Below are positions 6,655 through 14,253 of a stretch of DNA of 16,955 bases, in pieces. The position numbers and the translations under genes are program-made. The stretch is from WQUF01 sp031549525 (GTDB lineage: Bacteria > Bacillota > Clostridia > Clostridiales > Clostridiaceae). How positions within the stretch are numbered: the stretch's first letter is position 1; the number at the start of each line of letters is the position of its first letter. The notes under the pieces are model-generated. The model was not told the origin of the DNA. It did no database searches and saw only the letters and a list, made by a program, of their open reading frames with translations. The stretch spans positions 1-16,955 of the forward strand of contig JAVBPQ010000186.1 of NCBI GenBank assembly GCA_031549525.1. Reading direction: 5' to 3'.

Positions 6655-8988
6655 ATGGATTTTTCCTTAAACTCTCAAAACATCACAGATAAGAAGATTT
6701 TAAATAGAATTGAAAATCTTTGTACTCAAGAAGAGCCTGCAGCTTGCATAGCTGCATGTCCTTTGCATGTAAATATTAAGGATATCATAAACCATATAAC
6801 AAAAGAAGAATGGGTAAAAGCCTATGAACTTTTTTTAAAGACAATACCATTTCCTGAGATCATTGCACACGCTTGTGATGCACCTTGCATGGGCACATGC
6901 AGAAGAAAAGAGATCGGCGGGGCTATTGATATAGGGAAACTTGAGATTGCAATATTAGATAATTACAAAATGCAAGCAAAGTCTCCTCTTTTTCTTCCTA
7001 AAAAAGCTCATACCATCGCTATAATTGGTGGTGGATTAAGTGGCATGACATGCGCTATGGATCTAATTAAAAAGGGATATAAGGTTAAAATTTATGAAAA
7101 GGAAAACAGACTTGGAGGGAAATTGTGGGGTATAGATAGAGAGGTTTTATCAGCAGAAGCTATAGAAGAAGATATTAAAAGGCTTTTAAAATTCCCTGTT
7201 GAAGTATTTTATGAGAATTTCATACCTTGTAAAACTAAAGAAGAGGTTTTAGAATTTAAAGAAAAAAACTCTTATGATGCAGTGTATATTGCATGTGAAA
7301 CAGACCTTAAAAATGATGGCGATACCCTTATTACTGAAGTTAAAGATGTTTTTTCAGGAAAGAGAAAGAATCGCTTAACTGATGGATTTTCTCCAATTTA
7401 TGATATGTTTGATGGAAAAAGCGCTGCAACTTCATTAGAGAGAAGCTTGCAAAATGTATCTATCATGGCAGGAAGAGAAAAGGAAGGGTCTTTTGAAACA
7501 ACCTTGTTTACTGATGTTGCATCCTTTTCTAATGAAGCTCCTATAAAATCATCAGGAAAAAGTTATACAAAAGAAGAAGCTCTAAAAGAAGCTAGAAGAT
7601 GCATTCAATGCACATGCCTTGAATGTGTGAAAAGCTGTAGTTTTATGCAGCATTATAAAGCCTATCCAAAGCGCTATGTGAGGGAACTCTACAACAACTT
7701 ATCCATTGCTATGGGAATACACCATGCAAACGAGATGATAAATGCATGTTCCCTATGCGGTCAGTGTGGCTTAATATGCCCAAATGGTCTTAATATGGCA
7801 GATACATTTCTAGCTGCAAGGAATAAGATGGTAGAATCTAAAAAAATGCCCCCTTCAGTTTTTGAGTTTGCAATGCTTGATATGGAATATTCTGTGTCAC
7901 ATGAAGCATTTATGGTAAAAAATCAAAAAGGATTTGAAAAAAGTGAGTATCTATTTTTTCCAGGATGCCAGCTTTCTGCTTCTGAACCTGATTTAGTAAA
8001 GCAAGTTTATAAGGATTTATGTGAAAAGCTTTCAGGTGGAGTTGGACTTATGTTAAGCTGCTGCGGCATCATGGCTCATTGGGGTGGAGATAAGGATAAG
8101 TTTCAAAAGGCTATAGATGAGATTAAAACTAGCTGGATAAAGCTTAATTCTCCTAAAATAATAGTATCATGCCCTAATTGCCAGCGAGTTTTAAGTGATA
8201 TGGCTCATCTTCCTGTTATCAATATTTATGAATTGTTTCATGAAATTGAATTAGATGATTTAAAGAATTTTAATGATGAAAATTATTATATCCATGATGC
8301 ATGTGGTGCAAGAAATGATAAAAATACTCAAGATAAAGTTCGTTCTTTAATTAAAAATATAGGATGCAATGTCTGTGAGATGAAGGATAATAAAGATAAA
8401 GGGTCCTGCTGTGGATATGGGGGATTAGCTTTATTTTCGAATAAAACTATTTCTGATGAGATCATTTCAAAAAATATAAAAGACAACTCTTTAGATATGA
8501 ATGATGCAGTACTAACATATTGTATAAACTGTCGGGATAGATATCTATCTAAAGGTGTAAAAAGCTATCATATTCTAGAGAAGATATATGAAGGTAGAGT
8601 AAGGATAAATGGAAAATCTCCCACATGGTCTTTAAGGCAAGAGAATAGAGCTTATCTTAAAAATTCCATTTTAAACGAGGTTTGGGGTGAAAAAATAGAG
8701 ATGAGTGATGATATAGAGATATATTTAGATGATAAACTTATAGAAAAACTAGAGGATAGGATGATATTAAAAAGCGATATAAAGAATGTCATAAAATATG
8801 GAGAAGAGAAAAATAATCGCTTCTATAATCCTGAAAATAAGCATTTTACTGCAAGCTTAAGACCTCAAAATGTAACGTTTTGGGTGGAATATGAGCCATT
8901 TAAAGATGGATTTTTAGTCCACAATGCTTATAGCCATAGGATGTCCTTTGAAAACTTAAATATTAAAAGCGGAAGTGATAAAACATGA
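6655..8988 (+). CDS. FAD/iron-sulfur/CCG-domain fusion oxidoreductase (DVU_1558-like)
   Basis: This 777-aa electron-transfer protein has modules in a clear order. (1) A GltD-like dicluster binder (C23, C31, C35, C74, C78, C82). (2) An FAD Rossmann fold (IIGGGLSG around 123-130, acidic strand end near E148). (3) A ferredoxin-like region (C316, C319, C321, C324, C328; C365, C368, C371, C375). (4) Two CCG domains as in HdrB/HdrD and GlpC (C438, C469-C470, C506, C509; C550, C585-C586, C623, C626). (5) A C-terminal domain of about 120 aa without cysteine. I see no second GxGxxG fold for NAD(P)H, and the stretch between FAD and ferredoxin is short. It is probably cytosolic and may exchange electrons between Mop, ferredoxin and a disulfide or the small CXXC protein encoded next. 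GAGGAG precedes ATG 6655, and the last 4 nt overlap the next gene. Confidence 0.85.
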   Translation: MDFSLNSQNITDKKILNRIENLCTQEEPAACIAACPLHVNIKDIINHITKEEWVKAYELFLKTIPFPEIIAHACDAPCMGTCRRKEIGGAIDIGKLEIAILDNYKMQAKSPLFLPKKAHTIAIIGGGLSGMTCAMDLIKKGYKVKIYEKENRLGGKLWGIDREVLSAEAIEEDIKRLLKFPVEVFYENFIPCKTKEEVLEFKEKNSYDAVYIACETDLKNDGDTLITEVKDVFSGKRKNRLTDGFSPIYDMFDGKSAATSLERSLQNVSIMAGREKEGSFETTLFTDVASFSNEAPIKSSGKSYTKEEALKEARRCIQCTCLECVKSCSFMQHYKAYPKRYVRELYNNLSIAMGIHHANEMINACSLCGQCGLICPNGLNMADTFLAARNKMVESKKMPPSVFEFAMLDMEYSVSHEAFMVKNQKGFEKSEYLFFPGCQLSASEPDLVKQVYKDLCEKLSGGVGLMLSCCGIMAHWGGDKDKFQKAIDEIKTSWIKLNSPKIIVSCPNCQRVLSDMAHLPVINIYELFHEIELDDLKNFNDENYYIHDACGARNDKNTQDKVRSLIKNIGCNVCEMKDNKDKGSCCGYGGLALFSNKTISDEIISKNIKDNSLDMNDAVLTYCINCRDRYLSKGVKSYHILEKIYEGRVRINGKSPTWSLRQENRAYLKNSILNEVWGEKIEMSDDIEIYLDDKLIEKLEDRMILKSDIKNVIKYGEEKNNRFYNPENKHFTASLRPQNVTFWVEYEPFKDGFLVHNAYSHRMSFENLNIKSGSDKT

Positions 8989-9209
8989 AAGAAGAGAAGC
9001 GTTATGAGACAGGTTTAGAAGAAAATATAGATATGATTTGTGCAAAATGCAATAAAGAGCTTGTGCTTTCTCCTGTTCAATTAAACTACATGGGAAATGG
9101 ATTTCCTGTAGAGCTTCCATGCTGCCCTATATGCAAGATGATATTTGTTCCTGAGGAATTAGCTATGGGAAAGATGCTGCATGTAGAAAAGTCTCTTGAG
9201 GATAAGTGA
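8985..9209 (+). CDS. Small CXXC redox or zinc-ribbon protein (DVU_1557 family)
   Basis: This 74-aa protein has C19-x2-C22 and C46-C47-x2-C50, arranged as two knuckles like a zinc ribbon or rubredoxin-type site, here with an extra adjacent cysteine. It matches the small redox protein that accompanies the mop-linked set in Desulfovibrio. It could bind Zn or Fe, or be a thiol partner of the CCG-domain fusion before it. Its ATG overlaps the preceding stop as ATGA, and its own stop overlaps the next gene, so translation is coupled on both sides. Function is not known. Confidence 0.8.
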   Translation: MKEEKRYETGLEENIDMICAKCNKELVLSPVQLNYMGNGFPVELPCCPICKMIFVPEELAMGKMLHVEKSLEDK

Positions 9210-9838
9210 TGAATCCATATGAAAGAGATTGCTTTAAAGATAAAATGCGCCCTGGAGGTTTAGAATTAACTGAGGAGATGTTAAAAGCATCAAAGCTAAG
9301 TCCTTGCTATATATTGGATGCAGGGTGTGGTATAGGAGATGATTCCTTTTATTTAAAACAGAAAGGTTTTGATGTCACAGGGCTTGATATATCCTCTATT
9401 CTCATAGAAAAGGCTAAGAGGGATTATGAAGATATTGAATTTATAGTAGGAGATATAGAGCATATGCCCTTTTTATCAAATTCCTTTGATGCTGTTTTAT
9501 GTCAATGTGTTTTAACTGTTTTAAGCGACTTAAACCTTGGGATGAGAGAGATAAATCGCATATTAAAACCTGGAGGATTATTGCTTTTTAGCGATATTTG
9601 CTTGATTAATGAGGATGATGTTAAAGGGATTTACACTTTAAAGGATTTAGAAGAGACTTTTATGAATCATTCATTTATAATAGAAGAGAGCCATTTTGTT
9701 CATAAAGAGTGGAAAAATTTCATATCAAAACTTATATGGAATTCAAAAAACCTTTGTGAATTAAAGGATTGTTTAAATGGCAACGCTAATTTTAAAAACA
9801 TTACCTATTGTTGGGGAATAATTAAGAAAGGGGAGTAA
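9209..9838 (+). CDS. trsM: Class I SAM-dependent methyltransferase TrsM (DVU_1556 family)
   Basis: This is a 209-aa Rossmann-fold methyltransferase of the UbiE/small-molecule type. Motif I is DAGCGIG (37-43), the acidic ribose-binding residue is D60 (VTGLD), motif II/III is GDIEHMPF, and the post-motif loop is LKPGGLLLFSD. It has no membrane segment or targeting signal, and its substrate is not evident. Start: ATG 9209 forms TGATG with the upstream stop and lies 7 nt after GAGG; a GTG at 9206 is possible but too close. It is always near trsS in this kind of gene set, as far as I recall, so it likely acts on the same substrate or product. The symbol follows the NCBI family name. Confidence 0.85.
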   Translation: MNPYERDCFKDKMRPGGLELTEEMLKASKLSPCYILDAGCGIGDDSFYLKQKGFDVTGLDISSILIEKAKRDYEDIEFIVGDIEHMPFLSNSFDAVLCQCVLTVLSDLNLGMREINRILKPGGLLLFSDICLINEDDVKGIYTLKDLEETFMNHSFIIEESHFVHKEWKNFISKLIWNSKNLCELKDCLNGNANFKNITYCWGIIKKGE

Positions 9839-9843
9839 AAAAA

Positions 9844-10266
9844 ATGGATGAAATCGAATCAAGAGCTAGAGACCTTATGCGCCATGGACTTAGCTGCAGT
9901 CAAATAATGGTTTTGTTATCTCAGGAGATGAGAGGCAAAAATAACCCTGATTTAATTCGTACTCTTGCAGGACTTGGAGGAGGTATGGCAGCAGAAAGAG
10001 CTTGTGGAACGTTAACAGGAGGATGCTGTGTTATATCAAGCTATGTATCAAGGGCAGATGTTAATGAAGAGCCTAAGATGCCTCATAAACCTATGGTAAA
10101 GGAATTAGTAGAGTGGTTTGAGAGTGAGTTTAAGAGCATAGACTGCAAAGATCTAGTTGAAGTTGATATGAAAAAAAGAGTGGAGTATTGCCCTACTTTA
10201 ATTGCAAAGACCTTTACAAAAGCCATGGAAATATTGACAAATAATGGCGTAGATGTTTATGAATAA
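9844..10266 (+). CDS. C-GCAxxG-C-C family protein (DVU_1555 family)
   Basis: This 140-aa helical protein belongs to the C_GCAxxG_C_C family, whose members are thought to bind a metal or redox cofactor through spaced cysteines. It has C18 in GLSCSQ, then GLGGGMAAERACGTLTGGCC (44-63), and later cysteines near 110 (SIDCKDL) and 125 (VEYCP). The core departs from the family pattern: CGTLTGGCC replaces the usual CGALTGA and adds a vicinal CC pair. GGGGAG lies just before ATG 9844. The 3' end overlaps trsS by 14 nt. The biochemical role is unknown; the context suggests a carrier or assembly protein in the same pathway. Confidence 0.82.
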   Translation: MDEIESRARDLMRHGLSCSQIMVLLSQEMRGKNNPDLIRTLAGLGGGMAAERACGTLTGGCCVISSYVSRADVNEEPKMPHKPMVKELVEWFESEFKSIDCKDLVEVDMKKRVEYCPTLIAKTFTKAMEILTNNGVDVYE

Positions 10267-11590
10267 GACAATAAGTCTTTGCCCTTATTGCTTAAAAAAA
10301 ATAGATGCTGAATACGTAGAAAGAGACGATAAAATTTATATGGAGAAAAGATGTGAAGAGCATGGGGATTTTTCTGTCATGGTGTGGAAAGGAATCGAGA
10401 GCTGGAATAAATGGCATGGTCCAATTGCAAATGTAACGATTAAAAACCCTCATACAAAGATTCAAAGAGGATGTCCATATGATTGTGGCATTTGCGAAGA
10501 CCATCGCCAGATGACCTGCTGTGTTCTAATGGAAGTCACATCCAGATGTAATTTAAATTGTCCTGTTTGTTTTGCATCTTCAGGGTCTTCTTGTGATAAA
10601 GAAGACCCTAATTTAAGTAAAATAGAATATTGGTATGATATGTTAATGGAACATGGAGGACCGTTTAATATACAATTATCTGGTGGTGAACCTACTCTGC
10701 GAGATGATTTAAAGGACATAATTTCTCTTGGCAAAGAAAAGGGATTTACTTTTTTTCAGCTAAATACCAATGGAATTAGGATTGCTGAGGATAAAGATTA
10801 TTTAGCTTCTTTAGTTTTAGCTGGTTTAAATACTGTATTTTTGCAATTCGATGGATTAAAGGATAAGAGTTATATAGATCTTAGAGGTAAAGATATTTTA
10901 AAGTATAAAATAAAAGCTATAGAAAATTGCAAAGAGCTTAAAATAGGTGTAGTTTTAACTCCAACCATAAAAAAGGGTGTAAATGATGATGAAATTGGAG
11001 ATATTTTAAAATTTGCCATGAAAAATATACCCTATGTGAGAGGTGTAAACTTTCAGCCTATGAGCTTTTTTGGAAGATATAAGGATACTCCAAATGATGA
11101 GGATAGATTTACAATTCCAGAGGTTCTATCTAATATTGAAAGCCAAACAGAAGGTAAATTTAAAATGTCAGATTTTTCATCTGGAAGGGCGGAGCATCCT
11201 TTTTGTTCTTTTCATGGAGATTATTATATTAAAGATGGGAAACCTATGCATGTTAAGAGCTCAAACTCAGGATGCTGCAGCACGAGCAAAAATGCTAGAG
11301 ATGTTGTAGCTGATAAATGGTCATTGCATAATGAATCTGAAAATTTAGTTTCATTAAACAAGGTTAAATATAGGGCTACTTCACTGGATGATTTTTTAAA
11401 AAAGAGAAATTTAAGCAGATTTTCAGTATCTGGCATGGCTTTTCAAGATGTGTGGAATTTAGATTTAGAGAGGCTAAAGAGATGCTATATACATGAGATC
11501 AGTGAAGATGGTCGCCTTATTCCATTTTGTTCCTATAACCTTACTAGCATAGATGGTAAAGCATTGTACCGTGGTAACAAAAATGCGTGA
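10253..11590 (+). CDS. trsS: Radical SAM protein TrsS
   Basis: This 445-aa radical SAM enzyme has the build of the MJ0619/Tes-like group. An N-terminal zinc-ribbon knuckle (C10-x2-C13, C34-x2-H37) is followed by a Cys cluster (C74, C78, C81, H84, C89-C90) immediately before the radical SAM motif C99-x3-C103-x2-C106 (RCNLNCPVCF). SGGEPT (143-148) is the SAM-binding motif. Further cysteines lie in SGCCSTS and near the C-terminus (RCYIHE, PFCSYN) and may hold an auxiliary cluster. Relatives can be selenoproteins; this one uses Cys throughout, with no in-frame TGA. The start is uncertain between ATG 10253 and ATG 10259: no good SD is seen, and translation probably depends on coupling with the previous gene, which it overlaps. 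The reaction is unknown. Confidence 0.87.
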   Translation: MFMNKTISLCPYCLKKIDAEYVERDDKIYMEKRCEEHGDFSVMVWKGIESWNKWHGPIANVTIKNPHTKIQRGCPYDCGICEDHRQMTCCVLMEVTSRCNLNCPVCFASSGSSCDKEDPNLSKIEYWYDMLMEHGGPFNIQLSGGEPTLRDDLKDIISLGKEKGFTFFQLNTNGIRIAEDKDYLASLVLAGLNTVFLQFDGLKDKSYIDLRGKDILKYKIKAIENCKELKIGVVLTPTIKKGVNDDEIGDILKFAMKNIPYVRGVNFQPMSFFGRYKDTPNDEDRFTIPEVLSNIESQTEGKFKMSDFSSGRAEHPFCSFHGDYYIKDGKPMHVKSSNSGCCSTSKNARDVVADKWSLHNESENLVSLNKVKYRATSLDDFLKKRNLSRFSVSGMAFQDVWNLDLERLKRCYIHEISEDGRLIPFCSYNLTSIDGKALYRGNKNA

Positions 11591-12827
11591 TGATATATTG
11601 GCTTTATGGATAGGAAAGAAATTAGGAAAAGTTTCCTATACAGAGGATGATCTAAAGGAGTATCAGCTTAAAAAATTAAATGAAACCTTAAATAATGCTA
11701 AAAAGAGCATATTTTATAGAAAGAGAATATTAAAAGATAGATTAGAAAATTTAGAAGAGATAGCTTCTTTGCCATTTACAACATCTAGCGATATAGAGAG
11801 GTTTAATATTAAGATGCTCTCAGTTTCTCAAGATGAAATTGAAAGGATTGTGACCTTGCCAACTAGCGGAACATCAAAGGAGCCTAAGAGGATATTCTTT
11901 ACTAAAAGTGATTTAGAACTTACAATAGATTTTTTTAGAAATGGTCTATCTCAACTAAATTCAAAAAAGATGCTAATCATGATGCCTTTAGGCAATGAAT
12001 ATAGTGTAGGAGATTTAATATGCAAGGCTATATCACAAGATGGAGTCATTCCCATACCTCTCGGAATACCTAAAAGCTTTCATAATATAGAGAGGGAATT
12101 TTATGAAGCTGATGGCATAGTAGCTCCACCTATTATTTTATATGCTTTTTTAAATTATATGCACCATAAGAAAAATATAAAAAAGTTAAATGGAATTTTA
12201 GTAAGCTCTGATTATCTTCCTGATATAATACGAGTAAAATTGGAGGAGTTATCTTCTTCTAAAGTATTTGATCATTATGGGATTACAGAAGCAGGCTTAG
12301 GCGGAGCAGTTCAGTGCGATCATCATTTTGGGTTGCACCCTAGAGAAGCAGATCTTTATTTTGAAATAATAAACCCTCATACAGGAGAAATTTTAAAAGA
12401 TGGTGATTTTGGAGAGATCGTCTTTACCACTTTAACAAGAGAAGGAATGCCTCTTATACGCTATAGAACTGGGGATATAGGGCGTTTTCTTAAAGGCAAA
12501 TGCCCATGCAAAATGCCAGGGAAAACTTTAGATAAAATACAAGGGCGCATAGATGAGAGGAATGTTCCTATAGCAATTTCAAAACTAGATGAAGTGATAT
12601 TTTCAATAAATGGAGTCATGGATTATAAATTGAAATACATATCTTGCAATCATATGCATTTTTTAGTATTTTGCTTCTCGTGGAATATAGTGAAAGAAGA
12701 GGAAATACGAAGAAATCTATTGCTTTTAAATCTTAATATGGACATCACAATAGAAATTATAGTTTCAGATGATTGGGTTAAACTTTATAATGGAAAAAGG
12801 ATTATCGAATATGAGCATAGCTTTTAA
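11583..12827 (+). CDS. AMP-dependent CoA ligase-like protein (DVU_1553 family)
   Basis: This is a 414-aa adenylate-forming enzyme of the PaaK (phenylacetate-CoA ligase) type, expected to activate a carboxylate as acyl-AMP. Visible motifs: phosphate loop TSGTSKEPK (94-102), HYGITEAG (231-238), IRYRTGDIG (292-300), the hinge-like KIQGRIDERN (318-327) and a C-terminal NGKR that may carry the catalytic lysine. It is shorter than typical CoA ligases. A C-x-C (307, 309) sits just before the hinge. Thioester formation with CoA is not proven; transfer to a protein or other acceptor is equally possible. ATG 11583 overlaps the trsS stop by 8 nt. The frame is open back to 11553, but that start would overlap trsS by 38 nt. 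The gene ends inside a terminator hairpin. Confidence 0.8.
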   Translation: MRDDILALWIGKKLGKVSYTEDDLKEYQLKKLNETLNNAKKSIFYRKRILKDRLENLEEIASLPFTTSSDIERFNIKMLSVSQDEIERIVTLPTSGTSKEPKRIFFTKSDLELTIDFFRNGLSQLNSKKMLIMMPLGNEYSVGDLICKAISQDGVIPIPLGIPKSFHNIEREFYEADGIVAPPIILYAFLNYMHHKKNIKKLNGILVSSDYLPDIIRVKLEELSSSKVFDHYGITEAGLGGAVQCDHHFGLHPREADLYFEIINPHTGEILKDGDFGEIVFTTLTREGMPLIRYRTGDIGRFLKGKCPCKMPGKTLDKIQGRIDERNVPIAISKLDEVIFSINGVMDYKLKYISCNHMHFLVFCFSWNIVKEEEIRRNLLLLNLNMDITIEIIVSDDWVKLYNGKRIIEYEHSF

Positions 12828-12850
12828 TGTATAAAGGCTATGCTTTATTT
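12814..12850 (+). terminator. Rho-independent terminator of the mop/trs cluster
   Basis: A 12-bp stem with one G-T pair (12814-12825 with 12833-12844; core AGCATAGC/GCTATGCT) with a 7-nt loop is followed by TTATTT. The 5' arm overlaps the CoA ligase stop codon, so the transcript ends immediately after this gene. Confidence 0.8.
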
Positions 12851-12879
12851 AAAAAAATATATAAATTAAAATTAAAATA

Positions 12880-12908
12880 TTTACTATTAGAGAAAATAAG
12901 CTTATAAT
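12880..12908 (+). promoter_or_regulatory. Sigma-A promoter of the adh-aor-moaD operon
   Basis: TTTACT (12880-12885) and a perfect TATAAT (12903-12908) have a 17-nt spacer. Transcription would begin near 12915, about 10 nt before the riboswitch aptamer. Confidence 0.75.
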
Positions 12909-12924
12909 AATAAAAAATACTATT

Positions 12925-13010
12925 GCTCCGAGCTGATTGTACATAGCAATATTTGTAATCAGCCATTGGGTTTTATCGTAGATGGTAGAGCCTGCCTTTT
13001 GCAAAGGAGC
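12925..13010 (+). promoter_or_regulatory. Moco/Tuco riboswitch aptamer
   Basis: The leader carries hallmarks of the Moco RNA motif: CTCCGAGC at the 5' side (12926-12933), a stem from GCTGATT/AATCAGC (12932-12938 with 12957-12963), and the conserved 3' block GGTAGAGCCTGCC (12984-12996) followed by TTTTGCAAAGGAG. P1 is GCTCC (12925-12929) with GGAGC (13006-13010). Known members sense molybdenum cofactor, and a variant lacking one stem (P3) is thought to sense the tungsten form. A CCAT/ATGG pairing (12963-12966 with 12982-12985) could be a short P3, so the ligand cannot be fixed by eye. The downstream genes include a probable tungsten AOR and a MoaD-like carrier. Confidence 0.85.
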
Positions 13011-13048
13011 CTAAATAACCTGAAACTCAGGTTATTTAGGCTCCTTTT
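13006..13048 (+). terminator. Riboswitch expression platform: 18-bp terminator
   Basis: 13006-13023 pairs perfectly with 13027-13044 around a 3-nt loop (AAC) and is followed by TTTT. The first five bases of the 5' arm (GGAGC) are also the 3' strand of aptamer P1, so the full terminator and P1 exclude each other. This predicts read-through when the ligand holds P1. Confidence 0.88.
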
Positions 13049-13083
13049 ATCTTATTTACTATTTTAAAAAAGGAGGATATTAT

Positions 13084-14238
13084 ATGATCTCTCAAACTCC
13101 TAGAATTGTTCCATTTTTTTATGGCAATGGTTCCTCACTTAGAGTTGGTACAAAAGCTAAAGAACTTGGTATGACAAAGGTAATCGTAATTTTTGACAAG
13201 GGTGTTGAAGCTGCTGGGGTGGTGGCACCTATTCTTAATACACTAAAAAAAAGTGGCATTGAGTATGTGACGTTTAATGGTGTTATTGCAGACCCTCCAG
13301 ATTATTCTGTTGATGAGTGCGGAAAGATTGCACGCGAAGCTTCTGTAAACGGTATTATAGCAGTTGGTGGAGGAAGCTCCATGGACACAGCAAAAGGTTG
13401 CAATGTTCTTATAAATAATGACCTTCCTATTAATCAATGGTTCTCACCAAAAGTTGCTCCAGGTGCTCCTGTCCCTCTTATTGCAATTCCTACTACAGCA
13501 GGTACTGGGAGTGAAGCAACGAGAGGAGCTATAATAACAGATTCTAAAGCAGGAAAGAAGAGTGGAATATCAGGTGAGCATGGAACTGTAACCTTTGCAA
13601 TTATTGATCCAGAATTATATGTTGGAATGCCAACAGCTTCTTCAGTTTATTGTGCTTATGATGCTTTTACTCATTGTGTTGATTCTATCTGCAGTAATCA
13701 TATAGAACCTATAAGTCAAGCTTTAGCTGAAAAGGCAATTAATCAGATTGTGATAAATCTTCCTAAAGTAATCGAAAATGGAAAAGATTTAGAAGCAAGA
13801 GGAGAGCTTGCTTTAGCTGCAACATATGGTGGTATTACGATGATGGGTGTTATGGCGCACCTTACCCATTGTGTTGGTCACTCCATAGGAACTGTTTTGC
13901 ATATTCCTCATGGATATTGCTGTATGGTATGTATGCCTCAACTTATAAAGCTATATTCAAACACAATGCCAGATAGAGTTAAGGTAGTTGCAAAGGCTAT
14001 GATGATTGATATTCCTGAAAATGTATCCAATGAGGAACTTGGAAATATTATGTATGATGCTATGCTTGATTTTATGAGAAGAACTGGCTATAAGCCACTT
14101 AAAGAATGGGGCTACACTTTAGAGCAGATTATGAATATCGTTCCAATGATGCCTAGGGATATAGTTTTAGCTTATGCTCCTATTTTGCTATCAGGATCTA
14201 AGTTTGGTGCAATGGTTAAAGAAGCATATGACTTATAG
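13084..14238 (+). CDS. Iron-containing alcohol dehydrogenase
   Basis: This 384-aa group III (FucO/AdhB-like) dehydrogenase interconverts alcohols and aldehydes with NAD(P). The nucleotide-binding motif is GGGSSMDTAK (95-104) and the IPTTAGTGSE signature follows (135-144). Metal ligands are inferred as D193, H197, H262 and H276 (14-residue spacing between the last two, as in FucO), with H266 close to the active site. There is no acylating aldehyde dehydrogenase domain, so it is not AdhE. AGGAGG precedes ATG 13084. It is the first gene after the riboswitch and lies directly before AOR, which suggests it removes or supplies the aldehyde handled by AOR. Substrate unknown. Several unusual cysteines (C279, C280, C283) follow the last metal ligand. 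Confidence 0.93.
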   Translation: MISQTPRIVPFFYGNGSSLRVGTKAKELGMTKVIVIFDKGVEAAGVVAPILNTLKKSGIEYVTFNGVIADPPDYSVDECGKIAREASVNGIIAVGGGSSMDTAKGCNVLINNDLPINQWFSPKVAPGAPVPLIAIPTTAGTGSEATRGAIITDSKAGKKSGISGEHGTVTFAIIDPELYVGMPTASSVYCAYDAFTHCVDSICSNHIEPISQALAEKAINQIVINLPKVIENGKDLEARGELALAATYGGITMMGVMAHLTHCVGHSIGTVLHIPHGYCCMVCMPQLIKLYSNTMPDRVKVVAKAMMIDIPENVSNEELGNIMYDAMLDFMRRTGYKPLKEWGYTLEQIMNIVPMMPRDIVLAYAPILLSGSKFGAMVKEAYDL

Positions 14239-14253
14239 GGAGGAGATGGTATT

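Noticed and set aside
10462..10734. Minus-strand frames inside trsS, aor and mop
   Set aside because: They lie opposite clear enzyme genes, lack ribosome binding sites and show no protein-like motifs.
10253..11590. Selenocysteine in TrsS
   Set aside because: Relatives may carry Sec, but this gene has no in-frame TGA before its end; all candidate positions are Cys.
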